Positions 40,553 through 48,299 are shown, counted from the stretch's first letter. The stretch is DNA of 64,000 nucleotides from Bradyrhizobium sp. CCBAU 53338 (GCF_015291665.1 NZ_CP030048.1:2666001-2730000); one strand, 5' to 3'. Notes: generated from the sequence alone by a model not told the origin. Translations and numbers: made by a program.

Positions 40553-42838
40553 ATGTCCAACATCGTTCTCTCGGCGTCAGTTCGCCAGAACCTGTTGTCG
40601 CTGCAGTCGACGGCCGACTTGCTGGCCACGACGCAGGAACGGCTGTCGACCGGCAAGAAGGTCAACACGGCGCTCGACAATCCCACCAACTTCTTCACCG
40701 CGCAGGGGCTGGACAACCGGGCGAGCGACATCAGCAACCTCCTGGACGGCATCAACAACGGTGTGCAGGTGCTCCAGGCGGCCAATACCGGCATCACCTC
40801 GCTGCAGAAGCTGATCGACTCGGCGAAATCGATCGCCAACCAGGCGCTCCAGACCACGGTCGGCTACTCCACCAAGTCGAACGTCTCGACCACGATCCCG
40901 GGTGCGACGCCGGCGGATCTGCGCGGCACGACGTCGTATGCGAGCGCAACCGCCAACAGCAACGTGCTCTATACCGGTGCGGCCGGCGGCGTCACGCCGG
41001 TGACGGCTGCTGCCGCGCTCGGCGCTTCGCTCGGTTCCACCGCCGGCACCCTGGTCGGTGGCACCGTGAACGCGGCCGACGGCAGCACTGCGCTCGCCGG
41101 CACGGCCACGCTGCTCGGAACCACCACATCCTCGACGTTCAGCACGCCGCCCGCCGACGGTGACACCATCACCGTGAACGGCAAGACCATCACCTTCCGC
41201 ACCGGTCCCGCGCCGGCGACGCAGCCGACCGGCTGGGGCCTCAACGCCAGCGGAAGCATTGCCACCGACGGCAACGGCAACTCGATCGTCTATGAGGGAA
41301 CGGCGGCAGCGCCCAAGGCGACCGTCAACGACGTGCTCAGCGCGATCGACCTCGCCAGCGGCGTCAAGACCGCGACGATCAGCGCCGGCGCGGCGACGAT
41401 CGCGACCAGCGGCGCGACCGTTGGTACGATTCAGACGCCGTCGTCCATTGCCGGCGGCGTGGTGACGCTGAAGAGCTCGACCGGCGCCGATCTGTCCGTC
41501 ACGGGCAAGGCCGACTTCCTCAACGCCCTCGGCCTGACGGCCGCGACGGGCGCGGGCAATGCCAGTGTGACCGCGGACCGGTCGACCACGGCGGGCTCGC
41601 TGGGGACGCTGGTGCAGGACGGCTCGACGCTGAACGTCGACGGCCACACCATCACCTTCAAGAACGCGCAGACGCCGCAATCGGCAACGAGCGTGCCCAC
41701 CGGCTATGGCGTCAACGGCAACGTCGTCACCGACGGCAACGGCAACTCGACGGTCTATCTGCAGAGCGCGAACCTGACCGACCTGCTGAATTCGATCGAT
41801 CTTGCGACCGGCGTGAAGACCGCGAGCCTATTCAATGGCGCTGCGACGCTCAGCACCACCTCGGGCCAGATCCCGTCGTCGGTGAATTCGAGCGGCCAGC
41901 TCTCGATCTCGACCGGTATCAACGCCGACCTCTCGATCACGGGCACCGGCAATGCGCTGAGCGCCTTCGGTCTCAGCGGCAACACCGGAACGGCGACGGC
42001 ATTCAGTGCGGCGCGCACCTCCGGCGTCGGCGGCGTCAGCGGCAAGACCCTGACCTTCACCTCGTTCAACGGCGGCACGCCCGTCAACGTTACCTTCGGC
42101 GACGGCACCAACGGCACGGTCAAGACGCTCGACCAGCTCAACGTCCAGCTTCAGGCCAACCATCTGACCGCGACGATCGACGCCAACGGCGTGCTGACGG
42201 TGACGACCGTCAACGAATACGCGTCCTCGACACTCGGCTCGTCCGCTGCGGGCGGTGCTGTCGGCGGTACCCTCACCAGCGTGCTCGCCTTCACCACCGC
42301 GCAGCCGCCGGTGCAGGATCCCGTGGCGCAGACCGCACGTTCGAGCCTGGTCAGCCAGTTCAACAACATCCTGGCGCAGATCGACACGACCTCGCAGGAC
42401 TCCTCCTTCAACGGCGTCAACCTGCTGAACGGCGACACGCTGAAACTGGTCTTCAACGAGACGGGCAGCTCCACGCTCGGCATCAACGGCGTCGTGTTCA
42501 ACGCGGCGGGTCTCGGCCTCAGCAATCTCGTTCCGGGCACCGACTTCATCGACAACGGCGCGACCAACAAGGTCCTCCAGAGCCTTAACGCGGCCTCGAG
42601 CACGCTGCGCTCGGAAGGTTCATCGCTCGGTTCGAACCTGTCGATCGTGCAGGTGCGCCAGGACTTCTCGAAGAACCTGATCAACGTGCTGCAAACCGGC
42701 TCGTCCAACCTGACGCTCGCCGACACCAACGAGGAAGCTGCCAACAGCCAGGCGCTGTCGACCCGCCAGTCGATCGCGGTCTCCGCGCTGTCGCTGGCGA
42801 ACCAGTCGCAGCAGAGCGTGCTCCAGCTGCTCCGCTAG
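40553..42838 (+). CDS. fliC4: Flagellin FliC4 of the polar flagellum (most diverged copy)
   Basis: A 761-residue flagellin. The ends are conserved (VLSASVRQNLLSLQSTADLL, RLSTGKKVNTALDNPTNFFT; SLGSNLSIVQVRQDFSKNLI) but the centre is clearly different from the other three, with extra residues near VGTIQTPSSIAGGVVTLKSS and changes such as GPAPATQPTGWGLNASGSIA. It starts MSNIVL rather than MSGIVL, and NEEAANSQ replaces NVEAANSQ near the C-terminus. Its leader (AAGAGGAAGACCTGCCA) lacks the AGAAGGGTAA block of the other flagellins, and its terminator differs. It thus shows none of the homogenisation seen in fliC1/fliC2. Confidence 0.95.
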   Translation: MSNIVLSASVRQNLLSLQSTADLLATTQERLSTGKKVNTALDNPTNFFTAQGLDNRASDISNLLDGINNGVQVLQAANTGITSLQKLIDSAKSIANQALQTTVGYSTKSNVSTTIPGATPADLRGTTSYASATANSNVLYTGAAGGVTPVTAAAALGASLGSTAGTLVGGTVNAADGSTALAGTATLLGTTTSSTFSTPPADGDTITVNGKTITFRTGPAPATQPTGWGLNASGSIATDGNGNSIVYEGTAAAPKATVNDVLSAIDLASGVKTATISAGAATIATSGATVGTIQTPSSIAGGVVTLKSSTGADLSVTGKADFLNALGLTAATGAGNASVTADRSTTAGSLGTLVQDGSTLNVDGHTITFKNAQTPQSATSVPTGYGVNGNVVTDGNGNSTVYLQSANLTDLLNSIDLATGVKTASLFNGAATLSTTSGQIPSSVNSSGQLSISTGINADLSITGTGNALSAFGLSGNTGTATAFSAARTSGVGGVSGKTLTFTSFNGGTPVNVTFGDGTNGTVKTLDQLNVQLQANHLTATIDANGVLTVTTVNEYASSTLGSSAAGGAVGGTLTSVLAFTTAQPPVQDPVAQTARSSLVSQFNNILAQIDTTSQDSSFNGVNLLNGDTLKLVFNETGSSTLGINGVVFNAAGLGLSNLVPGTDFIDNGATNKVLQSLNAASSTLRSEGSSLGSNLSIVQVRQDFSKNLINVLQTGSSNLTLADTNEEAANSQALSTRQSIAVSALSLANQSQQSVLQLLR

Positions 42839-42872
42839 TTCGAAGGCGCAGGAATCGAATCTTGAGACGGCG

Positions 42873-42902
42873 CGGCGGGGCTAAAGCTCCGCCGTTGTTT
42901 TG
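42873..42902 (+). terminator. Flagellin terminator 4
   Basis: CGGCGGGGC / GCTCCGCCG with a TAAA loop and one G-T pair, followed by TTGTTTTG. The next 140 bp to the flaF box hold no gene. Confidence 0.7.
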
Positions 42903-43044
42903 AGGGAGTTCGCTAAGACAAGATTAGCCGAAATCGATGTGCACGATGCAGTGCAAGTTTACAGCTTGCATCGCGCGCATCTATTCTCGCGCTCGAGAAG
43001 GACTCCGCGACCCGTAATAATCCGGAGGGCTTCCAAGCGCACAC

Positions 43045-43060
43045 GTAAGCAAATCTTAAG
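43045..43060 (+). promoter_or_regulatory. CtrA-type box before flaF
   Basis: GTAA-GCAAATC-TTAAG keeps the TTAA-N7-TTAA spacing with two changes, 74 bp before the flaF ATG, the same distance as other boxes in this locus. Confidence 0.45.
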
Positions 43061-43093
43061 CGGTGCTGCATAGGGTTGGGAAAGAAATCCTTA

Positions 43094-43110
43094 AGCCCGT
43101 TCAACGGGCT
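43094..43110 (+). repeat. Perfect palindrome in the flaF leader
   Basis: AGCCCGTT-C-AACGGGCT lies 23 bp before the flaF start, close enough to influence ribosome access. It could be a protein operator, an RNA hairpin or a decayed terminator without a T-run. Confidence 0.5.
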
Positions 43111-43133
43111 AGGAAGCTTCCAAGGTGTGATTG

Positions 43134-43502
43134 ATGTCGAATTCTGCTGCCTCGGCCTACGCGCGTGTTGCAACGACCACCGCATCTCCTCGCGACATCG
43201 AGGCGCAGACTCTGCTGAAGGCCGCCAACAAGCTTCAGGACGCGGTCAACAATGCTGACCCATTCAGCGAGCAGACCACGCAGGCGCTGATGTTCAATCG
43301 CAAGCTCTGGACCATCTTCCTCAGCGAAGCGATGCGCGACAACAATCCGCAGCCGCTCGACGTCCGGCAGAAGATCGCCAACATCAGCGTGTTCGTGCTG
43401 AGTCAGACCGCGGCGCTGCAAATGAGCCCGCAGTTCGATCATTTCCGCCCGCTGATCGAGATCAACCGCAACATCGCCGCCGGCCTGTCCGGTCGCCCGT
43501 GA
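43134..43502 (+). CDS. flaF: FlaF, flagellin synthesis regulator/secretion helper
   Basis: A 122-residue protein. In Caulobacter FlaF is needed for flagellin synthesis and export and works against FlbT. Family marks are the N-terminal AASAYARVATTTASPRDIEA, TLLKAANKLQDAV, QALMFNRKLWTIFLSEA and LPLDVRQ-like PLDVRQKIANISVFVLSQT. ATG 43134 is chosen over an in-frame TTG one codon upstream. It lies downstream of fliC4 with its own box, and 12 bp before a small gene that is probably cotranscribed. Confidence 0.92.
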   Translation: MSNSAASAYARVATTTASPRDIEAQTLLKAANKLQDAVNNADPFSEQTTQALMFNRKLWTIFLSEAMRDNNPQPLDVRQKIANISVFVLSQTAALQMSPQFDHFRPLIEINRNIAAGLSGRP

Positions 43503-43514
43503 TGGAGACTCGTG

Positions 43515-43883
43515 ATGTCCGACATCATGAGCATCCTCTCGACCGCGTATAAGTCCAACGTGCTTTCGAGCACGTCGGGCTCGTCCAAATACGTCGCGGT
43601 CGACTCCTCGCTGTACCAGGGCAATTGGTCCGGCACCTATCCGGACGGCAAGACGTTCTCGCTGAACATCTCGCAGGTCAACGGCTTCCGCGCGCAGATC
43701 CATTATCAGAGCGGCGACACCTCGCAGTATCAGCAGGTGCTGATCAAGGATTCGTCGTTCCGCTTCGGCAATACGAAGTTCACACTGACCGATACCGGCA
43801 AGGCGCAGCTCAAGAACGTCGTCACGGCCCCCGCGACCGGCTCGACCTATCTCGATACCGCCCCGGCCTCGCTCGACGGCTGA
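43515..43883 (+). CDS. Small protein of unknown function linked to flaF
   Basis: A 122-residue protein that I do not recognise. The start ATG 43515 has GGAG nine bases before it and is preceded by an in-frame GTG. The N-terminus DIMSILSTAYKSNVLSSTSG is Ser-rich and flexible, followed by a compact beta-like region (WSGTYPDGKTFSLNISQVNG, RAQIHYQSGDTSQYQQVLIK, SSFRFGNTKFTLTDTGKAQL). There is no signal peptide, membrane segment or Cys. A flexible N-terminus suits a type III flagellar export substrate or filament-associated protein, but that is inference from context. Codon use and composition match the neighbours. Confidence 0.7.
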   Translation: MSDIMSILSTAYKSNVLSSTSGSSKYVAVDSSLYQGNWSGTYPDGKTFSLNISQVNGFRAQIHYQSGDTSQYQQVLIKDSSFRFGNTKFTLTDTGKAQLKNVVTAPATGSTYLDTAPASLDG

Positions 43884-43897
43884 TCGGCAGGCGCGGC

Positions 43898-44260
43898 TTA
43901 GGCGCTGAGGTCCGTGTTGAGCGGACGCGAAGGCTCCGACTTCAAATCCAGTGCGTGGAAATAGGCTCGCCGGCGCAGCATCGCCTCGTCGGGAAATTGG
44001 TTGACGACCGCATCGGTCTTGTCGTTGACGACCTGGAAGACCATCGATGCGGACGCCTGGTCGAAAACGACCTGGCGCGAGATGTTCGCATTGCCCTGCA
44101 AATCACCATTGCCTACGGCTGCGCTCGTGTCGCTCGCGGCGACCGTCTGGCTCAGCGGCAAATCGGTTTGCACGGCATCGTTCGCCGCCGAATTCGACGT
44201 CGTGACGATCTGTATGGGGGCCGGGATCCCCACCGGCCTGATGCTGAAATCTGTACTCAT
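43898..44260 (-). CDS. FlaG-like flagellar protein
   Basis: A 120-residue protein convergent with the flaF-linked gene. The C-terminal half SMVFQVVNDKTDAVVNQFPD-EAMLRRRAYF follows the FlaG pattern of a beta hairpin with V-x-D-K/T-T-D/G-x-V-x-x-x-P-x-E. The N-terminal half is a disordered Ser/Thr/Ala-rich stretch. In Vibrio and Campylobacter FlaG affects filament length; a similar role is inferred here. The match is to a short pattern, so the name is tentative. Confidence 0.55.
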   Translation of the reverse strand: MSTDFSIRPVGIPAPIQIVTTSNSAANDAVQTDLPLSQTVAASDTSAAVGNGDLQGNANISRQVVFDQASASMVFQVVNDKTDAVVNQFPDEAMLRRRAYFHALDLKSEPSRPLNTDLSA

Positions 44261-44419
44261 GGCAGCCTCCTGGTTGCCTTGCTTGAGTCAAATCCCAACC
44301 CCTCTCAATACGCAACCATGGGACACGAGGATTGAACACCCGGTAAGGAAACGTGCCTAACCGCACGACGCTTTCGCCGCGCGGCTTTTCGTAAAATTGC
44401 AGGCAGTTCTCGTGTGCGT

Positions 44420-44917
44420 TCAGAGCGAACGGCTGACCGCGAGCGGTGTGATGTGGCGCGGGCCGGGAGTCGCACGGCGTCCCGCCGCGGTATAGGTGTT
44501 CGGCACGTTGCGCTTCTGGATCTCGGCATTGACGCCGCGCACGACGCTTTCGGAGACCGCATGCGCGGTCGCGAGCACGGTGAGATTGACCTGGAGCATG
44601 GCGCGGAAGGCGTCGTGATGGCGGTGCAGCGTCGAGAGCAGCTCGGGCGCGGATTTCGCGAGCCTGTCCTGGTTCGTCTTCAATTGACTGACGGCGGTGA
44701 CATAGCGCCGCGACAGCTCCTGCTTCTTGCCTTCCATCGTCATCGCCTCGCGGACCTTGCCGCCGCGGACCAGCTCGGTCTCGCGCTCGATCAGGCCGAG
44801 CAGCGCGTTCATCGCGTCCATCAGGTCTTCGGCGAGCTTGCGCGCCTCCGCGCCAGCAGGCGTGGTATTCGCGCGCTGCGCAGGCATCGGCTGACGTGAC
44901 GCGTTGAAGTGGTTCAT
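44420..44917 (-). CDS. flgN: FlgN-like flagellar export chaperone
   Basis: A 165-residue helical protein. The segment KLAEDLMDAMNALLGLIERE, then TELVRGGKVREAMTMEGKKQ and ELSRRYVTAVSQLKTNQDRL, is the long amphipathic-helix layout of FlgN, the cytoplasmic chaperone for FlgK and FlgL. Position as third gene after flgI and flgJ supports it. The C-terminal 30 residues are basic and unstructured. I used ATG 44917, 11 bp after the flgJ stop; the reading frame upstream to 45055 overlaps flgJ and looks non-coding. Sequence similarity to enteric FlgN is weak, so the name rests partly on context. Confidence 0.65.
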   Translation of the reverse strand: MNHFNASRQPMPAQRANTTPAGAEARKLAEDLMDAMNALLGLIERETELVRGGKVREAMTMEGKKQELSRRYVTAVSQLKTNQDRLAKSAPELLSTLHRHHDAFRAMLQVNLTVLATAHAVSESVVRGVNAEIQKRNVPNTYTAAGRRATPGPRHITPLAVSRSL

Positions 44918-44928
44918 CTCGTTTGACC

Positions 44929-45315
44929 TTATGCCGTACGAAGAGTGGTTTTGGCCTGTTGTATGATCAGGGTACGGTAGACGTCGCGGGCGACGCCGAC
45001 GCCGCCGGCGCTGGCGAAGTTCTTGGAATATTGCTCGGTCAGCATCGAGCGCCACACGCCGGTACCAGGCGTGTCGCCGAACGGGCCTTCGCCCTTCAGG
45101 CCCGAGGTCATCTGAGCGAACATGCTGTTGAGGAACATGCCCTCGAAGTCGGTGGCGGTCTTCTGCGCCTTGGCCTGCTGCTGCGGCGAGACTTTCTGAA
45201 GTGCTGCGGCGAGCTCGAAGTCGGGACGGCCGTTGCGGCTTTCCACGGAGAATGCGGGATTCGAGGAGAGCGCCGCGGACACGACGCGCGCGGTGTTGAG
45301 CATGCCGGTCTGCAT
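44929..45315 (-). CDS. flgJ: FlgJ-like rod-binding protein, scaffold domain only
   Basis: A 128-residue protein matching the N-terminal rod-capping domain of FlgJ: KTATDFEGMFLNSMFAQMTS, then GEGPFGDTPGTGVWRSMLTE and QYSKNFASAGGVGVARDVYR. The muramidase domain of enteric FlgJ is absent, as is usual in alphaproteobacteria, where a separate lytic enzyme cuts the wall; none is visible in this window. ATG 45315 overlaps the flgI stop by one base (TGATG), so translation is coupled. It helps assemble the rod in the periplasm. Confidence 0.88.
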   Translation of the reverse strand: MQTGMLNTARVVSAALSSNPAFSVESRNGRPDFELAAALQKVSPQQQAKAQKTATDFEGMFLNSMFAQMTSGLKGEGPFGDTPGTGVWRSMLTEQYSKNFASAGGVGVARDVYRTLIIQQAKTTLRTA

Positions 45316-46439
45316 CACATCACCTCGATATCGGCTTCGATCGCCCCCGCGGCCTTGATCGCCTGGAGGATGCTGATGAGGTCGCGCGGGCCGATGCCGA
45401 GGCCGTTGAGGCCGTCGACGAGCTGCTGGAGCGAGACGCCATCCTTGACGACGGCGAACTTCTTGCCGTCCTCGGTGACGCCGACGCTGGAGCGCGGTGT
45501 GACCACGGTCCGGCCCCGCGACAGCGGATTGGGCTGGCTGACCTGCGGGCTTTCGGAGATCGTGACCGTGAGATTGCCTTGCGCGACCGCGACGGTGGCG
45601 ACGCGGACGTCGCGGCCCATCACGATGATGCCCGAGCGTTCGTCGATGATGATCTTGGCGGCGAGGTCGGGATCGACCTGAAGCTGCTCGATCTCGGTGA
45701 GAAAGGCGACGACGTTGCCCTTGAACTCGGGCGGGACCGAAAGCTGCACGGTCGAGGGATCGATCGGCTCGGCGGTCTTGACGCCGAGATAGTCGTTGAT
45801 TGCCGCCGCAATCCGCTTGGCCGTGGTGAAGTCGGAGTTGCGCAGCGCGAGACGAACGTTCGGCAGGCGATTGAGCGCGAACTCGATCTCGCGCTCGATG
45901 ATGGCGCCGTTGGCGATGCGGCCCACGGTCGGCACGCCGCGCACGATCTTGGCTGCTTCGCCTTCGGCCTGGAAGCCGGAGATCGCGAGCGAGCCTTGCG
46001 CCACCGCGTAGACGTTGCCGTCGGCGCCGAGCAGGGGAGTGACGAGCAGGGTTCCACCGCGCAGATCCTTGGCATCGCCGAGGGCGGACACGGTGACGTC
46101 CATGCGCGTGCCTTGCGTCGCGAAGGCGGGCAGATTGCCTGTCACCATCACCGCGGCGACGTTGCCGGTGCGGATGGTGGCGCCGCGGATGTTGACGCCC
46201 ATGCGCTCGAGCATCGCTTGCAGCGACTGCTTGGTGAAGGGGATGTTGTTGAGGGTGTCGCCGGTGCCGTTGAGGCCGACGACGAGGCCATAGCCAATGA
46301 GCTGATTCTGCCGCACGCCTTCGATATTGGCGAGATCCTTGATGCGCGAGGTCGCGTTCGCCGACGCGACCGAGAGCGCCAGCGCTGACAGCGCGGCGAA
46401 GGCCACTCCAAAAATCCTCACCCAACGAACGCCTGGCAT
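45315..46439 (-). CDS. flgI: Flagellar P-ring protein FlgI
   Basis: A 374-residue periplasmic ring protein. A Sec signal peptide (WVRIFGVAFAALSALALSVA, cleavage after SANA) precedes RIKDLANIEGVRQNQLIGYG, LVVGLNGTGDTLNNIPFTKQ, NVAAVMVTGNLPAFA and GTRMDVTVSALGDAKDLRGG, all strongly conserved. The C-terminus (LVDGLNGLGIGPRDLISILQ) is complete. I chose ATG 46439 because it gives the normal length and places the signal at the start; 46502 is an alternative. It heads the flgI-flgJ-flgN operon. It is divergent from fliX, with a CtrA-type box in the spacer. Confidence 0.95.
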   Translation of the reverse strand: MPGVRWVRIFGVAFAALSALALSVASANATSRIKDLANIEGVRQNQLIGYGLVVGLNGTGDTLNNIPFTKQSLQAMLERMGVNIRGATIRTGNVAAVMVTGNLPAFATQGTRMDVTVSALGDAKDLRGGTLLVTPLLGADGNVYAVAQGSLAISGFQAEGEAAKIVRGVPTVGRIANGAIIEREIEFALNRLPNVRLALRNSDFTTAKRIAAAINDYLGVKTAEPIDPSTVQLSVPPEFKGNVVAFLTEIEQLQVDPDLAAKIIIDERSGIIVMGRDVRVATVAVAQGNLTVTISESPQVSQPNPLSRGRTVVTPRSSVGVTEDGKKFAVVKDGVSLQQLVDGLNGLGIGPRDLISILQAIKAAGAIEADIEVM

Positions 46440-46660
46440 CCTCTGCTCCCCAAGGCTCCCGAAGAGCCTCCTCACATCCTGGACCATCTGCGACACTCCC
46501 ATGACGAGCTGGTCCGACGCTGTCCTTGCGAGCGCTGTGCCAACACGGAGCAGAGGCGCTAGGCGATTGAATAGGTTGAGTAAATTTGTTTCCTCTGGTA
46601 TCAGCCGCTGTTGCCGCTGAGGAGCGAAACTGCCGTGTGCCGGCAGATTTTGCCGGGCCG

Positions 46661-46679
46661 TTTACGCTCCGTTAACCAT
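46661..46679 (+). promoter_or_regulatory. CtrA-type box between flgI and fliX
   Basis: TTTA-CGCTCCG-TTAACCAT has one mismatch to TTAA-N7-TTAAC. It is 42 bp before the fliX ATG and could also serve the divergent flgI. CtrA control of fliX is known in Caulobacter. Confidence 0.6.
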
Positions 46680-46720
46680 AAAGCGGCGAATGTGGCGCAT
46701 CGATCACCCGGATTGCTTCG

Positions 46721-47134
46721 ATGCGCATCTACGGACCGAATGGCACCACGCTTGGGACGCCGGCCAGCCAGGCCCGGCGAACCAGCTCCGGCACCTTCGT
46801 GCTGCCGGACACCTCCTCGGCGCAGGAGACGCGGAGCGCGGCCGCACCGAAGGCCACCGCCAACATCGACGGGCTGCTCGCACTGCAAGGCATCGAGGAA
46901 GATCCGATCGAGCGCCGCAAGCGCTCGGTCGCCCGCGGCAAGACCGCGCTCGACGTGCTCGACGATCTCAAGATGGGGCTGCTCTCCGGCAATCTTGACA
47001 AGTCGACGGTGATGCGGCTGCGCGACGCGGCGGCGAACCTGAAATCGTCCTCCGGCGATCCCGGCCTGGATTCCGTGCTCTCCGAGATCGAACTGCGCGT
47101 CGAGGTCGAACTGGCGAAGGCCGGGCAGGGCTGA
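46721..47134 (+). CDS. fliX: FliX, flagellar assembly checkpoint regulator
   Basis: A 137-residue protein. In Caulobacter FliX couples completion of the basal body to activation of FlbD and thus sigma-54 promoters. Family marks are the N-terminal MRIYGPNGTTLGTP, IDGLLALQGIEEDPIERRKR, SVARGKTALDVLDDLKMGLL and the helical LDSVLSEIELRVEVELAK. Length equals the Caulobacter protein closely. Its presence fits the sigma-54-like promoters found here before flgE and flgF. The flbD gene itself is not in the window. The gene is followed by a convergent HxlR gene. Confidence 0.93.
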   Translation: MRIYGPNGTTLGTPASQARRTSSGTFVLPDTSSAQETRSAAAPKATANIDGLLALQGIEEDPIERRKRSVARGKTALDVLDDLKMGLLSGNLDKSTVMRLRDAAANLKSSSGDPGLDSVLSEIELRVEVELAKAGQG

Positions 47135-47171
47135 CCGTCATCCCGCAATGTGGAGCGCTTGGGGAACGGAC

Positions 47172-47543
47172 TTACGCCGCTTCCTCCTTCTGCTGCGTGT
47201 CGTAGCGGCGCTGGGCGGCGAGCACGTCTTTCAGATTCTCCTCGGCCCAATCGCGCAGCGGATCGACTGCGGCGGCGAGCGTCAAACCGAGCTGCGTGAT
47301 TGAATATTCGACCGTCACCGGCACGGTCGCGATGGCGCGGCGCTTGAGCAGGCCGTCGCGTTCGAGCGACTTGAGAACCTGGCTCAGCATCTTCTGCGAG
47401 ATCCCTTCAATCGTGCGACGCAATTGATTGAAGCGCATTGGCTCCTCGCGCAGCAGCAACAGGATCAACACGGCCCATTTGTCGCCGACGCGATCGAGGA
47501 TTTGGCGCGTCGGGCACTCGGCGGCATAGACATTGGGTTTCAT
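47172..47543 (-). CDS. HxlR-family winged-helix regulator
   Basis: A 123-residue regulator. The HxlR pattern is clear: CPTRQILDRVGDKWAVLILL with the conserved Cys, REEPMRFNQLRRTIEGISQK, MLSQVLKSLERDGLLKR and VEYSITQLGLTLAAAVDPL. Many family members sense electrophiles or quinones through that Cys. It is divergent from an NAD(P)-binding protein gene, the common target arrangement, and a perfect AGTAAC-N5-GTTACT repeat lies between them. It is therefore probably a local repressor of that gene and of itself. Confidence 0.9.
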   Translation of the reverse strand: MKPNVYAAECPTRQILDRVGDKWAVLILLLLREEPMRFNQLRRTIEGISQKMLSQVLKSLERDGLLKRRAIATVPVTVEYSITQLGLTLAAAVDPLRDWAEENLKDVLAAQRRYDTQQKEEAA

Positions 47544-47649
47544 CTCAGTTCCTCGCGCTTGCCTGGCTCGGCATCTGGTGTCGGGTTACTCCTGCGTAAT
47601 CAGGTAAGCACAAAGTGCTCTCTTAACACCAGCATTCTTTGCGATATCT

Positions 47650-47666
47650 AGTAACTATTGGTTACT
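47650..47666. promoter_or_regulatory. Candidate HxlR operator
   Basis: AGTAAC-TATTG-GTTACT is a perfect six-base inverted repeat with a five-base spacer in the divergent region, 22 bp before the target gene start. GTAAC-type half sites are known for HxlR proteins. A second dyad, AGCAC-AAA-GTGCT, lies near 47608. Confidence 0.6.
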
Positions 47667-47687
47667 ATTGAAGCAAAGGAGCCTTCC

Positions 47688-48299
47688 ATGAAAATCGCAG
47701 TCGCCGGCGCCTCGGGCCGGGCCGGGTCGGAGATCACCAAGGAACTGTCCCGCCGCGGCCACGCGGTCACCGCCATCGCCCGGAACCCCGAGAAGATCGC
47801 AGGCTTGCCCAACGTCACGCCGACCAAGGGAGATGTGCTCGACCAGGCCGGTCTGACGAAACTCTGGTCCGGGCACGATGTTGCGGTGAGTTCCGTGCAT
47901 TTCCTGGCGAGTGACCCGCACAAGCTGATCGGCGCGGCCAAGGGCTCCGGGGTCGGGCGCTATCTGGTTGTCGGCGGCGCTGGCAGCCTCGAGGTCGCTC
48001 CCGGCGTCAAACTGGTCACAACTCCCGGCTTTCCGGCCCAATACAAGGCCGAGGCGGAGGCTGGCTCCACGTTCCTCGACCTGCTGCGGCAGGAAAAGGA
48101 CCTGAACTGGACCTTCATCTCGCCCTCGGCGCTGTTCGTCGAGGAAGCGCGAACTGGTAAGTTCCGGCTGGGCACCGATCAGCTTCTCGCAGATGCGAAT
48201 GGCAAGAGCTGGATCAGCTTCGCCGACTACGCCATCGCACTCGCCGACGAGATCGAGAAACCGGCCCACTCGAGGCAGCGTTTCACGGTCGGCTACTAG
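47688..48299 (+). CDS. NAD(P)-binding Rossmann-fold protein (NmrA/SDR-like)
   Basis: A 203-residue atypical short-chain dehydrogenase-type protein. KIAVAGASGRAGSEITKELS is the dinucleotide-binding GxxGxxG motif, HAVTAIARNPEKI the strand-2 Arg suggesting NADP(H), and RYLVVGGAGSLEVAPG and WTFISPSALF the later strands. It resembles the YwnB/YhfK group, often next to an HxlR regulator, and may be a quinone or isoflavone-reductase-like enzyme; substrate unknown. ATG 47688 has AAAGGAG upstream. It is divergent from the HxlR gene. Confidence 0.88.
   Translation: MKIAVAGASGRAGSEITKELSRRGHAVTAIARNPEKIAGLPNVTPTKGDVLDQAGLTKLWSGHDVAVSSVHFLASDPHKLIGAAKGSGVGRYLVVGGAGSLEVAPGVKLVTTPGFPAQYKAEAEAGSTFLDLLRQEKDLNWTFISPSALFVEEARTGKFRLGTDQLLADANGKSWISFADYAIALADEIEKPAHSRQRFTVGY

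Noticed and set aside
32812..41680. Long open frames antisense to each flagellin gene (about 350-390 residues)
   Set aside because: They mirror the flagellin genes, are Arg/Gly/Asp-rich in the way antisense of high-GC coding DNA is, and lack ribosome sites. The sense frames are unmistakable flagellins.
32833..42838. The tandem 2.3-kb repeats as a CRISPR, satellite or assembly artefact
   Set aside because: Each unit is a full flagellin gene with its own promoter region and terminator, and the copies differ enough outside the converted tract to be real paralogues. Long-read confirmation of copies 1 and 2 would still be useful.
44929..46425. A 498-codon minus-strand frame spanning flgI
   Set aside because: Only its last 128 codons are real (flgJ); the rest is an out-of-frame shadow of flgI.
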